This document shows positions 1 through 7,430 of a stretch of 10,711 nucleotides of DNA, one piece after another. Within the stretch, counting starts at the first letter, position 1; each line of letters begins with the position of its first letter. Both the position numbers and the translations under genes were made by a program. The DNA lies in the NCBI GenBank assembly GCA_905234005.1, contig CAJOFW010000029.1, positions 1 through 10,711 of the forward strand. Direction: 5' to 3'. The notes below the pieces were generated by a model. The model was not told the origin of the DNA, searched no databases, and saw only the letters and a list, made by a program, of their open reading frames with translations. The DNA comes from an uncultured Oscillospiraceae bacterium (GTDB taxonomy: Bacteria; Bacillota; Clostridia; Oscillospirales; Oscillospiraceae).

Positions 1-1257
1 CGGGAGAATATGCTGAACATCTCGAATACCGCCGCCGGTCTTCTCGACGGCGACGCCCTGGGCGCGCTCACGGCGGACGACGTCGGCTCCCCGGCGTACA
101 ACGACATCCTCCGGGAGCTGTCGGTCTTCCAGAAAAACGTCGACATCGAGTACATCTACACGGTGCGGCAGACGGGTGAGGACGCCTTCGCCTTCACCGT
201 GGACGCCGACCCGGACGATCCCGCCGACTTCGGCGAGGCGGTTCTCGTCACCCCGGCGCTTGTAACGGCCGCGTCCGGCACGGCCGCCGTGGACGACGCC
301 CCCGCCGAGGACGAGTGGGGCAACTACTACAGCTCCTACAGCCCCGTCTTCGACGCGGACGGCCATGTCGCCGGCATCGTGGGCGTGGATTTCAGCTCCG
401 AGTGGTTCGACGCGCAGATCAAGTCGTATCTGCTCTCGACCGGCGTCATCACCGGGCTGTCCATTCTGGTGGGCGTGGTCGCGGTGCTGCTCATCAGCGG
501 CAAGGTGCGTCGGCGGCTGAACGAGCTTGAGCGGGAGCTGTCCGTGCTGTCGGGCGAACTGGAGGAGCTGACGGCGCAGTTTCACGGCGACGCCGAGGCC
601 GCGGGCGAGGCTTCCCCCGATCCGGACAGGGCGGAAATATCCGTCCCGGGCCGGGACAGCGACGAGATCGAATCGCTGAACGAGCGCATGCGCACGATGC
701 AGCGGGAGCTTCGCCGGTATCTGGACTACGTCCACGCCCAGGCCAACACCGACGCCCTGACCGGCGTGGGCAACACGACCGCGTACACGGACGCGCAGGC
801 GCGGCTGGACGAGAGGATCCGGGCCGGCACGGCGGACTTCTCGGTCGCGGTCTTCGACATCAACGACCTCAAGCCCGTCAACGACCGCCACGGCCACCTC
901 TGCGGCAACCGCATCATCCAGGGCGCGGCGAACGCGATCGAGTCGGCCTGCGGCAGGGACATGACCTTCCGCATCGGCGGCGACGAGTTCGCGGTCATCG
1001 CGGAGGACTGCGCCGCCCCGGAGATGGACGCGATGCTCGCGCACATCGGCGCGCAGATCGACGAATTCAACCGCCGGGAGACGGAGGAGGACATCCGCCT
1101 GTCCGTCTCCACCGGCTCCGCCGTCTACCGTCCCGGCCGGGACGCCAGCTTCCGGGACGTATTCAACCGCGCCGACAGCAGCATGTACGAAAACAAACGC
1201 CGCTACCACTACGGCCGCGAAGGCATACGGCCGACGGTGAGAGCGACGAACAGATAA
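1..1257 (+). CDS. Membrane diguanylate cyclase (Cache-like sensor, TM, degenerate HAMP, GGDEF), 5' partial
   Basis: Residue numbers count from the Met at position 10; the frame stays open to base 1, so that Met is probably internal and the N-terminal membrane anchor lies outside the window. Residues 1-135 resemble the C-terminal part of an extracytoplasmic Cache domain (IEYIYTVR at 46-53, WGNYYSSYSPVFD at 103-115, GIVGVDF at 122-128). A transmembrane helix spans about 142-164. A charged linker follows, with a HAMP-AS2-like stretch (DSDEIESLNERMRTM, 216-230). The GGDEF domain starts near NTDALTGVGN (246-255), carries FDIND (282-286) and a canonical GGDEF at 323-327, so synthesis of cyclic di-GMP from two GTP is expected. 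The inhibitory I-site RxxD that normally sits five residues before GGDEF reads CGRD, so product feedback is probably absent. FK is replaced by LK and the usual aGD by CGN. The ligand is unknown. The gene converges on coaBC and ends before a strong terminator. Confidence 0.9.
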   Translation, partial: RENMLNISNTAAGLLDGDALGALTADDVGSPAYNDILRELSVFQKNVDIEYIYTVRQTGEDAFAFTVDADPDDPADFGEAVLVTPALVTAASGTAAVDDAPAEDEWGNYYSSYSPVFDADGHVAGIVGVDFSSEWFDAQIKSYLLSTGVITGLSILVGVVAVLLISGKVRRRLNELERELSVLSGELEELTAQFHGDAEAAGEASPDPDRAEISVPGRDSDEIESLNERMRTMQRELRRYLDYVHAQANTDALTGVGNTTAYTDAQARLDERIRAGTADFSVAVFDINDLKPVNDRHGHLCGNRIIQGAANAIESACGRDMTFRIGGDEFAVIAEDCAAPEMDAMLAHIGAQIDEFNRRETEEDIRLSVSTGSAVYRPGRDASFRDVFNRADSSMYENKRRYHYGREGIRPTVRATNR

Positions 1258-1276
1258 GCGGATGCATAGTTCCTTT

Positions 1277-1303
1277 TGAACCTTTACTATGGAAAAAGGT
1301 TCA
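1277..1303. repeat. Perfect 9-bp inverted repeat (hairpin)
   Basis: TGAACCTTT (1277-1285) and AAAGGTTCA (1295-1303) are perfect reverse complements around a 9-nt loop. The hairpin lies 20 bases after the GGDEF stop codon and directly before the intrinsic terminator. It has no T tract of its own, so it is not a terminator by itself. It may stabilise the 3' end of the transcript or be a remnant of a dispersed palindrome. Confidence 0.7.
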
Positions 1304-1306
1304 GCG

Positions 1307-1340
1307 AAAAACCCGCCGGAGCATTCCGACGGGTTTTTTT
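1307..1340. terminator. Bidirectional intrinsic terminator between convergent genes
   Basis: The stem is CCCG-C-CGGA (1312-1320) pairing with TCCG-A-CGGG (1325-1333), nine positions with one C/A mismatch and a GCAT loop. On the plus strand it is followed by seven T (1334-1340). On the minus strand the A run at 1307-1311 supplies the T tract. It can therefore end the GGDEF transcript from the left and the ATPase-coaBC transcript from the right. Confidence 0.9.
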
Positions 1341-1435
1341 CGTTATACTGTTCTCCAAGTTAAATGCTTCGTTTCGTTACCGGGCGCAAAGCCTTGGAAA
1401 CGCTGTCTTTTCGAAGCGAATACAAAGATCTTTTT

Positions 1436-1465
1436 TGATACTTTTTCTTTGGGGAAAAAGTATCA
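1436..1465. repeat. Perfect 12-bp AT-rich inverted repeat (hairpin)
   Basis: TGATACTTTTTC (1436-1447) and GAAAAAGTATCA (1454-1465) are perfect reverse complements with a 6-nt loop TTTGGG. It begins 31 bases past the coaBC stop on the coaBC transcript. Neither strand has a proper T tail after the stem (minus-strand sequence continues with an A run), so it is not a standard terminator. It could be a 3'-end stabiliser, a site for a DNA-binding protein, or a copy of a dispersed palindrome. The rest of 1341-1495 shows no gene I can support. Confidence 0.75.
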
Positions 1466-1495
1466 CATTTGATTGAGCGCTTACGAATCGCCCGC

Positions 1496-2704
1496 TCATT
1501 CGGCGTCGCGGCGGGGGAGCATCGCGGCGAGGGCGTCGAGGAGGCGGTTGGCGGCGTCGTCCTTGCTCATGAGGGGCAGCTCCGTCTCGCCGTCGGCGGT
1601 GATCAGGGTGAGGACGTTCGTGTCCACGCCGAAGCCGGCCCCGGCGACCTTGACGTTGTTGGCGGCGATCATGTCGAGGTTTTTGCGCTTTAGCTTCGCC
1701 CGGCTGTTCTCGAGCATATTCTCCGTCTCCATCGAGAAGCCGCAGAGCACCTGTCCCGGTCTCTTCGACGCGCCGAGCGTGCCGAGGATGTCCCGTGTCC
1801 GTGTGAGCGGCAGGGACAGCTCGCCGTCCTTTTTCTTGATCTTGTTGTCCGCGACCTCGGCGGGGCGGTAGTCCGCGACGGCGGCGGCCTTGATGATGAT
1901 GTCCATGTCGTCCGCCCGGGCGGTCACCGCGTCGAACATCTGCTGCGCGGTCTCGATCGGGACGAATTCCATATACGCCGGCTCCGGCAGCGCCGTCGGC
2001 CCGGACACGAGCGTCACGGACGCGCCCCGGCACGCCGCCGCCTTGGCGATGGCGTAGCCCATGCGGCCGGACGAACGGTTCGTGAGGTATCGCACGGGAT
2101 CGAGCGGCTCCCTTGTCGGCCCGGCGGTGACGAGGACGCGGCGGCCGGCAAGATCCTTCTCGCGGGCGGCGGCGTGGATGCACGCCTCGAGAAGCCGCTC
2201 CGGCTCCGGCAGCTTGCCCTGTCCCACCGCGCCGCAGGCGAGGCGGCCCGAGGCCGGCTCGATGACCTCCCACCCGTAGCGCCGCAGCGCCGCGAGGTTG
2301 TCCTGCGTCACGGGGTTTGCGAGCATCTTCGTGTTCATGGCCGGGGCGATGGCCTTCGGGCAGTCGCAGGCGAGCACCGTCGTCGTGAGCATATCGTCCG
2401 CGAGGCCGTGGGCCAGCTTCGCGATCACGTTCGCGGTCGCCGGGGCGACGAGGACGAAATCGGCGCTGTCCGCGATGGATACGTGGGCGACGTTGTACTG
2501 AAAGTTGCGGTCGAACGTGTCCACGAGCGCCTTTCGGCCCGTGAGCTGCTCGAACGTGATGGGCGTGACGAATTTTGTAGCGTTCTCGGTCATGAGCACC
2601 TGCACGGCGGCGTGCTGCTTGACGAGGGCCGACGCGAGCGCCGCCGCCTTGTAGCACGCGATGCCGCCGGTCACGCCGAGCACGATGGTCTTTCCCTGCA
2701 GCAT
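1496..2704 (-). CDS. coaBC: Bifunctional phosphopantothenoylcysteine synthetase/decarboxylase CoaBC
   Basis: This 402-residue protein has the usual CoaBC length. It joins cysteine to 4'-phosphopantothenate (CoaB, CTP-dependent in bacteria) and decarboxylates the product to 4'-phosphopantetheine (CoaC, FMN-dependent), on the route to coenzyme A. The CoaC domain covers about residues 1-170: GVTGGIACYKAA near the N-terminus for FMN binding, catalytic His at 74 (NVAHVS), the PAMNTKM motif at 121-127, and the substrate-clamp Cys at 157 (GRLACG). The CoaB domain covers about 185-402: TAGPTREPLDPVRYLTNRSS from 193, with Asn209 matching the E. coli acyl-cytidylate-stabilising Asn, AAVADYRP at 274-281, the lysine-rich NKIKKK at 287-292, and GFSMETEN at 322-329. 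The start MLQGKTIVLG is chosen because it begins the fold and has a GAGGAG site 10 bases upstream. The gene follows atpD after 46 bp and is probably co-transcribed. Confidence 0.96.
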   Translation of the reverse strand: MLQGKTIVLGVTGGIACYKAAALASALVKQHAAVQVLMTENATKFVTPITFEQLTGRKALVDTFDRNFQYNVAHVSIADSADFVLVAPATANVIAKLAHGLADDMLTTTVLACDCPKAIAPAMNTKMLANPVTQDNLAALRRYGWEVIEPASGRLACGAVGQGKLPEPERLLEACIHAAAREKDLAGRRVLVTAGPTREPLDPVRYLTNRSSGRMGYAIAKAAACRGASVTLVSGPTALPEPAYMEFVPIETAQQMFDAVTARADDMDIIIKAAAVADYRPAEVADNKIKKKDGELSLPLTRTRDILGTLGASKRPGQVLCGFSMETENMLENSRAKLKRKNLDMIAANNVKVAGAGFGVDTNVLTLITADGETELPLMSKDDAANRLLDALAAMLPRRDAE

Positions 2705-2714
2705 GATGGCTTTG

Positions 2715-2720
2715 CTCCTC
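2715..2720 (-). promoter_or_regulatory. Shine-Dalgarno site of coaBC
   Basis: GAGGAG on the minus strand lies 10 bases before the ATG at 2704. It decides against the longer open frame that continues upstream through atpD, whose translation there is arginine- and serine-rich and not CoaBC-like. Confidence 0.7.
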
Positions 2721-2750
2721 TCTGTACGCGCCGGGCACGAAAAGCCGCGT

Positions 2751-3374
2751 TTACGCCCGGCCTGTTTTGCGGGCCTTGACGACCTTCTGGCGCACGAATT
2801 CCTCGCGTTCCTTTTCGGCGAGGGCCTGTTCGATGCGGACGATCTCGCCGTCGAGGCCGGGGATGACGATGTTCTCGAGGGCGTTGGCCCGCTTCTGGCT
2901 CTTGCGGATCGAGAACGCGAGACGGTACACGGCGATCTCGGTCTCGGCCAGCTCCGCGAGCAGGGCCTTGACCTCCGAGAAGCGGCGGTACGCCTCGTCG
3001 AGGGCGGAGGTGGAGGCGGCGAGGGCATAGGGCAGCGTGTCCGCCGCGCCGGAGCCTGCGTCCGCCGCGACGGTCGGCAGCTCCACGCCCATGACGCTCC
3101 GCCACAGGATGCGGACGGATTCGTCCTCGGGCACCTGCGCCGCCGCCTTCGCGCAGCCGGGCGACATGATCTCCGCGAGGGCGAGCGCGTCGTATGCCTC
3201 GCGGAAGATCGCCTCGATCCTGTCCTGCAGCGCCGTGGCGCGGTCGATGCGCTCCATCAGCTCGCGGACGAGGATGTTTCGCTTTTTGTCCATCAGCTCC
3301 CAGCCGTTCTCCGCGAGGGCGCGGGAGCGTCTGGCAGCCATCAGATTGCCCTTGGTGGGCGCGGTCACAGCCAT
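2751..3374 (-). CDS. atpD: V/A-type ATP synthase subunit D (central shaft)
   Basis: This 207-residue protein matches the usual length of V/A-type subunit D (NtpD), the long coiled-coil axle that rotates inside the A3B3 head. The family signatures are the N-terminal PTKGNL motif (residues 6-11), a long helical N-terminal arm, and the C-terminal helical arm with ALENIVIPGL followed by EREEFVRQKVVK near the end. The middle part is alanine-rich and variable, as is common for this subunit. The ATG lies 13 bases after the atpB stop and has a GAGGTG site (3380-3385) five bases upstream. It is the last ATPase gene of the operon, in the common A-B-D order. Confidence 0.95.
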   Translation of the reverse strand: MAVTAPTKGNLMAARRSRALAENGWELMDKKRNILVRELMERIDRATALQDRIEAIFREAYDALALAEIMSPGCAKAAAQVPEDESVRILWRSVMGVELPTVAADAGSGAADTLPYALAASTSALDEAYRRFSEVKALLAELAETEIAVYRLAFSIRKSQKRANALENIVIPGLDGEIVRIEQALAEKEREEFVRQKVVKARKTGRA

Positions 3375-3387
3375 GACGGCACCTCGA

Positions 3388-4767
3388 TCATTTCAGGTAT
3401 TCGTCGAGCAGCGCGTCGGACACGCGGCTCAGCTCCGAACGCGGCAGCAGGCCGAGGAGCCGCCAGCCGGTGTCCAGCGTCTGCTCGAGGGAGCGATCCT
3501 CCCGCTGGCCCTGGCCGATGAACTCCCGCTCGAACGCGTCGCCGAAGCGCAGATACTGCCTGTCGGTCGGACTCAGCTCGTCCTCGCCGATGACCGACGC
3601 GAGGCTCCGCGCGTCCATGACCGCCGAGTACGAGGCGAAGAGCTGGTTGGAGAGGTCGGGGTGATCGGCGCGGGTGAAGCCCTCGCCGATGCCGTCCTTC
3701 ATGAGACGCGAGAGGCTCGGCAGCACGCTGACGGGCGGGTACACGCCCCGTCCGGCGAGGTCGCGGCCGAGGACGATCTGTCCCTCCGTGATGTACCCCG
3801 TGAGGTCGGGGATCGGGTGGGAGATGTCGTCCGACGGCATGGTCAGGATCGGGATCAGCGTCACGGAGCCGGTCTTGCCCCGGATCATGCCCGCCCGCTC
3901 GTAGATGCTCGCAAGATCGGAGTACATATATCCCGGAAACCCCTTGCGGCTCGGTATCTCGCCCTTGGAGGACGAGAACTCGCGCAGCGCCTCGCAGTAG
4001 CTCGTCATATCGGTCATGACGACGAGGACGTGATACCCGAGCGTGTACGCGAGGTATTCCGCCGCCGTCATCGCGCAGCGGGGGGCGAGGATGCGCTCGA
4101 TGATCGGATCGGACGCCATGTTGAGGTACATGACGCAGCGGCTCAGGGCGCCGCTCTCGCGGAAGTCGTTCATGAAAAACTCCGCCGTGTCGTTCTTGAC
4201 GCCCATGGCGCAGAACACGACCGCGAAATCCTCCTGCGCGTCCGCGCTCCCGGCGACGCGGGCCTGACGGACGATCTGGGCGGCAAGCTCGTTGTGGCTC
4301 ATGCCGTCGCCGGAGAAGATGGGCAGCTTCTGCCCGCGGATGAGCGTCATCATCCCGTCGATCGACGACACGCCCGTGAGGATGTAGTCACGCGGGTACT
4401 GACGCGAAACGGGGTTGATGGCGCTGCCGTTGATGTCGCGCCGCTCCTCGGGGTAGACGGGGCCGAGGCCGTCACGCGGCTCGCCGGCGCCGGAGAAGAT
4501 GCGGCCGAGCACCTCCCTTGAGAGGGGCAGACGCAGGCTCTCGCCGGTGAAGCACGTATTCACGCCGTCCATCGAAAGGCCGTCCGTGCCCTCGAATACC
4601 TGCAATACGACGCGGTCGCCGTCGATGAGGATGACGCGCCCGAGGCGGCGGCTGCCGTCCGGGAGCGAAAGCTCCGCCATCTCGTCGTAGGCCACGCCGG
4701 TGACGCCCTCGAGCGCCACGAGCGAGCCGTTGATCTCGGATAGACCGGTATATTCCAATCGGATCAT
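3388..4767 (-). CDS. atpB: V/A-type ATP synthase subunit B (regulatory, non-catalytic)
   Basis: This 459-residue protein is the normal size for subunit B, which alternates with A in the head and contributes the arginine finger to the catalytic site. It opens with LEYTGLSEINGSLVALEGV, typical of the family. The P-loop region is degenerate, as expected for B: PIFSGDGMSHNELAAQIVRQ begins at residue 149 and lacks the GKT triad. Other signatures are VVMTDMTSYCEALREFSSSK (249-268), PSRKGFPGYMYSDLASIYER (272-291) and LPSLSRLMKDGIG (349-361), where Arg354 is the likely arginine finger. The start at 4767 is preferred over an upstream extension because it overlaps the atpA stop as ATGA and has GGAGG at 4775-4779, seven bases upstream. 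Translational coupling to atpA is likely, suiting the 3:3 ratio. Confidence 0.97.
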   Translation of the reverse strand: MIRLEYTGLSEINGSLVALEGVTGVAYDEMAELSLPDGSRRLGRVILIDGDRVVLQVFEGTDGLSMDGVNTCFTGESLRLPLSREVLGRIFSGAGEPRDGLGPVYPEERRDINGSAINPVSRQYPRDYILTGVSSIDGMMTLIRGQKLPIFSGDGMSHNELAAQIVRQARVAGSADAQEDFAVVFCAMGVKNDTAEFFMNDFRESGALSRCVMYLNMASDPIIERILAPRCAMTAAEYLAYTLGYHVLVVMTDMTSYCEALREFSSSKGEIPSRKGFPGYMYSDLASIYERAGMIRGKTGSVTLIPILTMPSDDISHPIPDLTGYITEGQIVLGRDLAGRGVYPPVSVLPSLSRLMKDGIGEGFTRADHPDLSNQLFASYSAVMDARSLASVIGEDELSPTDRQYLRFGDAFEREFIGQGQREDRSLEQTLDTGWRLLGLLPRSELSRVSDALLDEYLK

Positions 4768-6527
4768 ACGTTCGCCTCCATCACGCCGTCCGCCGCGCCG
4801 TCCACGAGGGCCATGTAGTCCTCGCGTGTCTTCCCCTCGCCGAGGCCGAACTTCATGCGGCACAGGTCGGCGAACACGCCGGTGCTCTCGAGCTGGCTGA
4901 GCGGGATGCTCCTCGCCACAAGCTCGCGGCCCCGGTCGTAGAGGCGCATGATGACCTGCAGCATGGCCATCTGCTGCTCGGGCGGGGTGTACGTATCGGT
5001 CTTGTGGAACGCGTTCTGCTGCAGAAAGCCCTCGCGTATGACGCGGGCGGTCTGTATGACGAGCTTCTGGTCGTCGGGCAGCACGTCCGCGCCGATGAGC
5101 TTGACGATCTCCTGGAGGTTGGCCTCCTCGTTCAGAAGCTGCATCATGCGGGCGCGCAGCTCGCCGAAGCCCGCGCCGTAGTGCTCCTCGTACCAGCCCG
5201 CGCAGGCGCGGAAGTACTCGGAGTAGGACGTGTTCCAGTTGATCGCGGGGAAGTGGCGGGCGTAGGCAAGCGAGCGGTCGAGCGCCCAGAACGTGCCGAT
5301 ATACCGCCGCGTGTTCTGCGTGACCGGCTCGGAGAAGTCGCCGCCCTGCGGGCTGACCGCGCCGACGACCGTGACGCTGCCCTCCCCGCCGCCGAGCGTC
5401 TCCATGTAGCCCGCCCGCTCGTAGAAGCCGGCAAGCCGGCTCGGCAGATAGGCCGGGAAGCTCTCCTCCGCCGGCATCTCCTCGAGACGGCCCGATATCT
5501 CGCGCAGGGCCTCCGCCCAGCGGGACGTCGAGTCCGCCATGAGCGCGACATGATAGCCCATGTCGCGGTAGTACTCCGCGATGGTCATGCCCGTGTAGAT
5601 GCTGGCCTCACGGGCCGCGACGGGCATATTCGAGGTGTTCGCGATCAGGATCGTGCGCTCCATCAGCGACTGGCCGCTTTTCGGGTCGACAAGCTCGCCG
5701 AACTCGTCGAGCACCTGCGTCATCTCGTTGCCGCGTTCGCCGCAGCCGAGGTAGATGATGATGTCCGCGTCGCACCACTTCGCGAGCTGGTGCTGCGTCA
5801 TCGTCTTGCCCGCGCCGAACGGGCCGGGGATCGCGGCGCAGCCGCCCTTGCCGACCGGAAACAGCGCGTCGATCACGCGCTGGCCGGTGAACAGCGGCCG
5901 GTCGATGCGAAGGCGCTTTTTCGCCGGACGGGGCCGGCGCACCGGCCAGATCTGCGCGAGCGTCAGCGGCGTTCTGCCGCCGTGTCCGTCCGCGACGAAG
6001 GCGACCGGCTCCGTCACCGTGTACGCGCCGGAGGGCTTCGCGTCCTCGATCGTGCCGGACACGTTCGGCGGAACCATGCAGCGGTGCTCCACGGCGCCGC
6101 TCTCCCGTGTGCGGGCGAATATCTCGCCGCCGGTCACCGCGTCGCCGTTTTTCAGCTCCACGGTCACGTCCCATTTCCGCTCCGTATCGAGCGCGGGCAG
6201 GTCGACGCCGCGTGTGATGAAGCAGCCGGCCATGCTCTCGATGGCGGCGAGCGGGCGGGCGATGCCGTCGTACACCGTGCCGATCATGCCCGGCCCGAGC
6301 ATGACGGACAGGGGCTGCCCGGTCGGGTACACGGGCTGGCCGGCCATCAGACCGGCGGTGTCCTCGTACACCTGCACGACGCTGTCCATGCCGTGTACGG
6401 ACACGACCTCGCCGGGCAGACGCAGCTCGCCGACGCGGACAAGGCTCATTTTTGGCAGGCTCCGGCCGCCGGTCACCGTGACGACCGGGCCGTTTACGCC
6501 TGTGATTGTGTAGTTTGTATCTGCCAT
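4764..6527 (-). CDS. atpA: V/A-type ATP synthase subunit A (catalytic)
   Basis: At 587 residues this is the full-length catalytic subunit. It has the N-terminal beta-barrel (ITGVNGPVVTV, 8-18), the non-homologous bulge region that sets A-type apart from F-type beta (about 110-200), and the nucleotide-binding domain. The Walker A loop is GPFGAGKT at 235-242, and GERGNE at 263-268 carries the catalytic glutamate. The Walker B region runs into ALMADSTSRWAEALREIS (328-345), followed by FPAYLPSRLAGFYERAGY (357-374) and SVTVVGAVSPQGGDFSEPVT (384-403). All key residues are present, so it should be active. The ATG lies one base after the atpE stop, with GGAG inside the end of atpE. Confidence 0.98.
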   Translation of the reverse strand: MADTNYTITGVNGPVVTVTGGRSLPKMSLVRVGELRLPGEVVSVHGMDSVVQVYEDTAGLMAGQPVYPTGQPLSVMLGPGMIGTVYDGIARPLAAIESMAGCFITRGVDLPALDTERKWDVTVELKNGDAVTGGEIFARTRESGAVEHRCMVPPNVSGTIEDAKPSGAYTVTEPVAFVADGHGGRTPLTLAQIWPVRRPRPAKKRLRIDRPLFTGQRVIDALFPVGKGGCAAIPGPFGAGKTMTQHQLAKWCDADIIIYLGCGERGNEMTQVLDEFGELVDPKSGQSLMERTILIANTSNMPVAAREASIYTGMTIAEYYRDMGYHVALMADSTSRWAEALREISGRLEEMPAEESFPAYLPSRLAGFYERAGYMETLGGGEGSVTVVGAVSPQGGDFSEPVTQNTRRYIGTFWALDRSLAYARHFPAINWNTSYSEYFRACAGWYEEHYGAGFGELRARMMQLLNEEANLQEIVKLIGADVLPDDQKLVIQTARVIREGFLQQNAFHKTDTYTPPEQQMAMLQVIMRLYDRGRELVARSIPLSQLESTGVFADLCRMKFGLGEGKTREDYMALVDGAADGVMEANV

Positions 6528-6528
6528 G

Positions 6529-7119
6529 TCATATCTCCAGGCCGAAGGTCTCGGCGAAGCGGGCCATGGCCGCTTCCACGCCGGTGTCGAAGCTCAGATC
6601 GGCCCGGCGGCCCAGCGCGGGCGCCTCGACGATCACGCCGCCGAGGCGGATATTCCCCTCGCGGACGTCGACCGCCCCGCCGCCCGGCCGCTTTTTGAGC
6701 GCGTCGGCGTGGGCCATGTCCGCCGGACGCACGGTCACGGCAAGACGCTGTCCCGCCGCGCCGAGCGCCGTCTCCGCACGGGACACGAGCGCCGCGAGAT
6801 GGGCGGGATACTCCTTCGACGCGCAGAACGCCTCCACGCGCTCCAGAAGCGCCTGACGGGCCTCGTCGGCGCAGGCGGCGCGCTCCTTTAAGAGGGCGGC
6901 GCGGTTTTCGGAGAGCCGGGCGTCCGAGGAGAGGCGTTCGCGCTGGGCGATGCCGCTCATCTCCGCCTCGAGACGGCTGGCCGCCTCGCTCTGCGCCCGG
7001 GCGCGGATGCGCTCCTCCTTCTCCTCGTGGTCGGCGGCCACCTCGCGCCGGATCGCGTCGATCTCCGCCTGGGACTGCTCCTCGATGGAGCGCAGAAAGG
7101 TATTGATGGATTCGTCCAT
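6529..7119 (-). CDS. atpE: V/A-type ATP synthase subunit E (peripheral stalk)
   Basis: This 196-residue protein has the two-part layout of subunit E. A long charged helix (about 1-95, rich in E, R, A and Q) would form the coiled-coil stalk with the G/H subunit. A C-terminal globular domain (about 100-196) contains VTVRPADM and LGGVIVEAP, then a final helix ending FAETFGLEI, which docks on the top of the A3B3 head. Primary sequence of E is poorly conserved, so the call leans on this layout and on its place before atpA. The ATG shares a base with the atpF stop (TAATG), and an AGGGGTG site lies at 7128-7134, eight bases upstream. Confidence 0.9.
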   Translation of the reverse strand: MDESINTFLRSIEEQSQAEIDAIRREVAADHEEKEERIRARAQSEAASRLEAEMSGIAQRERLSSDARLSENRAALLKERAACADEARQALLERVEAFCASKEYPAHLAALVSRAETALGAAGQRLAVTVRPADMAHADALKKRPGGGAVDVREGNIRLGGVIVEAPALGRRADLSFDTGVEAAMARFAETFGLEI

Positions 7120-7427
7120 TACAGCTTCACCCCTATCGCCTGCCGGATCAAACCGGTGATCGAGTCCGGGCCGAGGCCCCGCCCGTCCGGGCCGGGGATG
7201 ACCGCGAGAAGCGGCTGACGGCCCGAGAGCTTATGACGCGCCACGGTGTCCGGTATCCACTCCGATACGGCCGTCGTCATGAACAGCACGGCGACGGCGC
7301 TGTCGGCGCAGGCGCGGCCGACCGCCGCCTCCGCCTCCGCCGCGTCCGCGACCAGCTCGCCGGGGACGCCGGCCAGACGCATGCCGTCCAGCGCCTCGGC
7401 GCTGTCCGAGATCAGATAGTAGCGCAC
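7119..7427 (-). CDS. atpF: V/A-type ATP synthase subunit F (central shaft)
   Basis: The 102-residue product fits subunit F (NtpG in Enterococcus naming), a small Rossmann-like protein that binds subunit D in the rotor shaft. The pattern is a first strand YYLISDSAEALDGMRLAGV, a middle strand VAVLFMTTAVSE, and PLLAVIPGPDG near residues 72-82. The start codon is GTG, three bases after the atpK stop. I see no clear Shine-Dalgarno site in front of it, so it probably depends on re-initiation by ribosomes ending atpK. F sits before E here, unlike the Enterococcus order, where it follows C. Confidence 0.9.
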   Translation of the reverse strand: MRYYLISDSAEALDGMRLAGVPGELVADAAEAEAAVGRACADSAVAVLFMTTAVSEWIPDTVARHKLSGRQPLLAVIPGPDGRGLGPDSITGLIRQAIGVKL

Positions 7428-7430
7428 GGC

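Noticed and set aside
1276..1476. Small plus-strand frame of 66 codons in the convergent gap
   Set aside because: It begins within the palindrome and runs through the intrinsic terminator, lacks a ribosome site and has no recognisable features.
1377..2738. 453-codon minus-strand frame overlapping coaBC
   Set aside because: It is a frame-shifted shadow of CoaBC with Arg/Gly/Pro-rich, low-complexity translation and no motif; the true frame has all CoaBC signatures.
2705..3028. N-terminal extension of coaBC to 3028
   Set aside because: The extension overlaps most of atpD, is Ser/Arg/Pro-rich and not CoaBC-like. The ATG at 2704 has its own ribosome site.
4768..4863. N-terminal extension of atpB to 4863
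   Set aside because: The 32 extra residues are Arg/Gly-rich and unlike subunit B. The ATGA overlap and GGAGG site fix the start at 4767.
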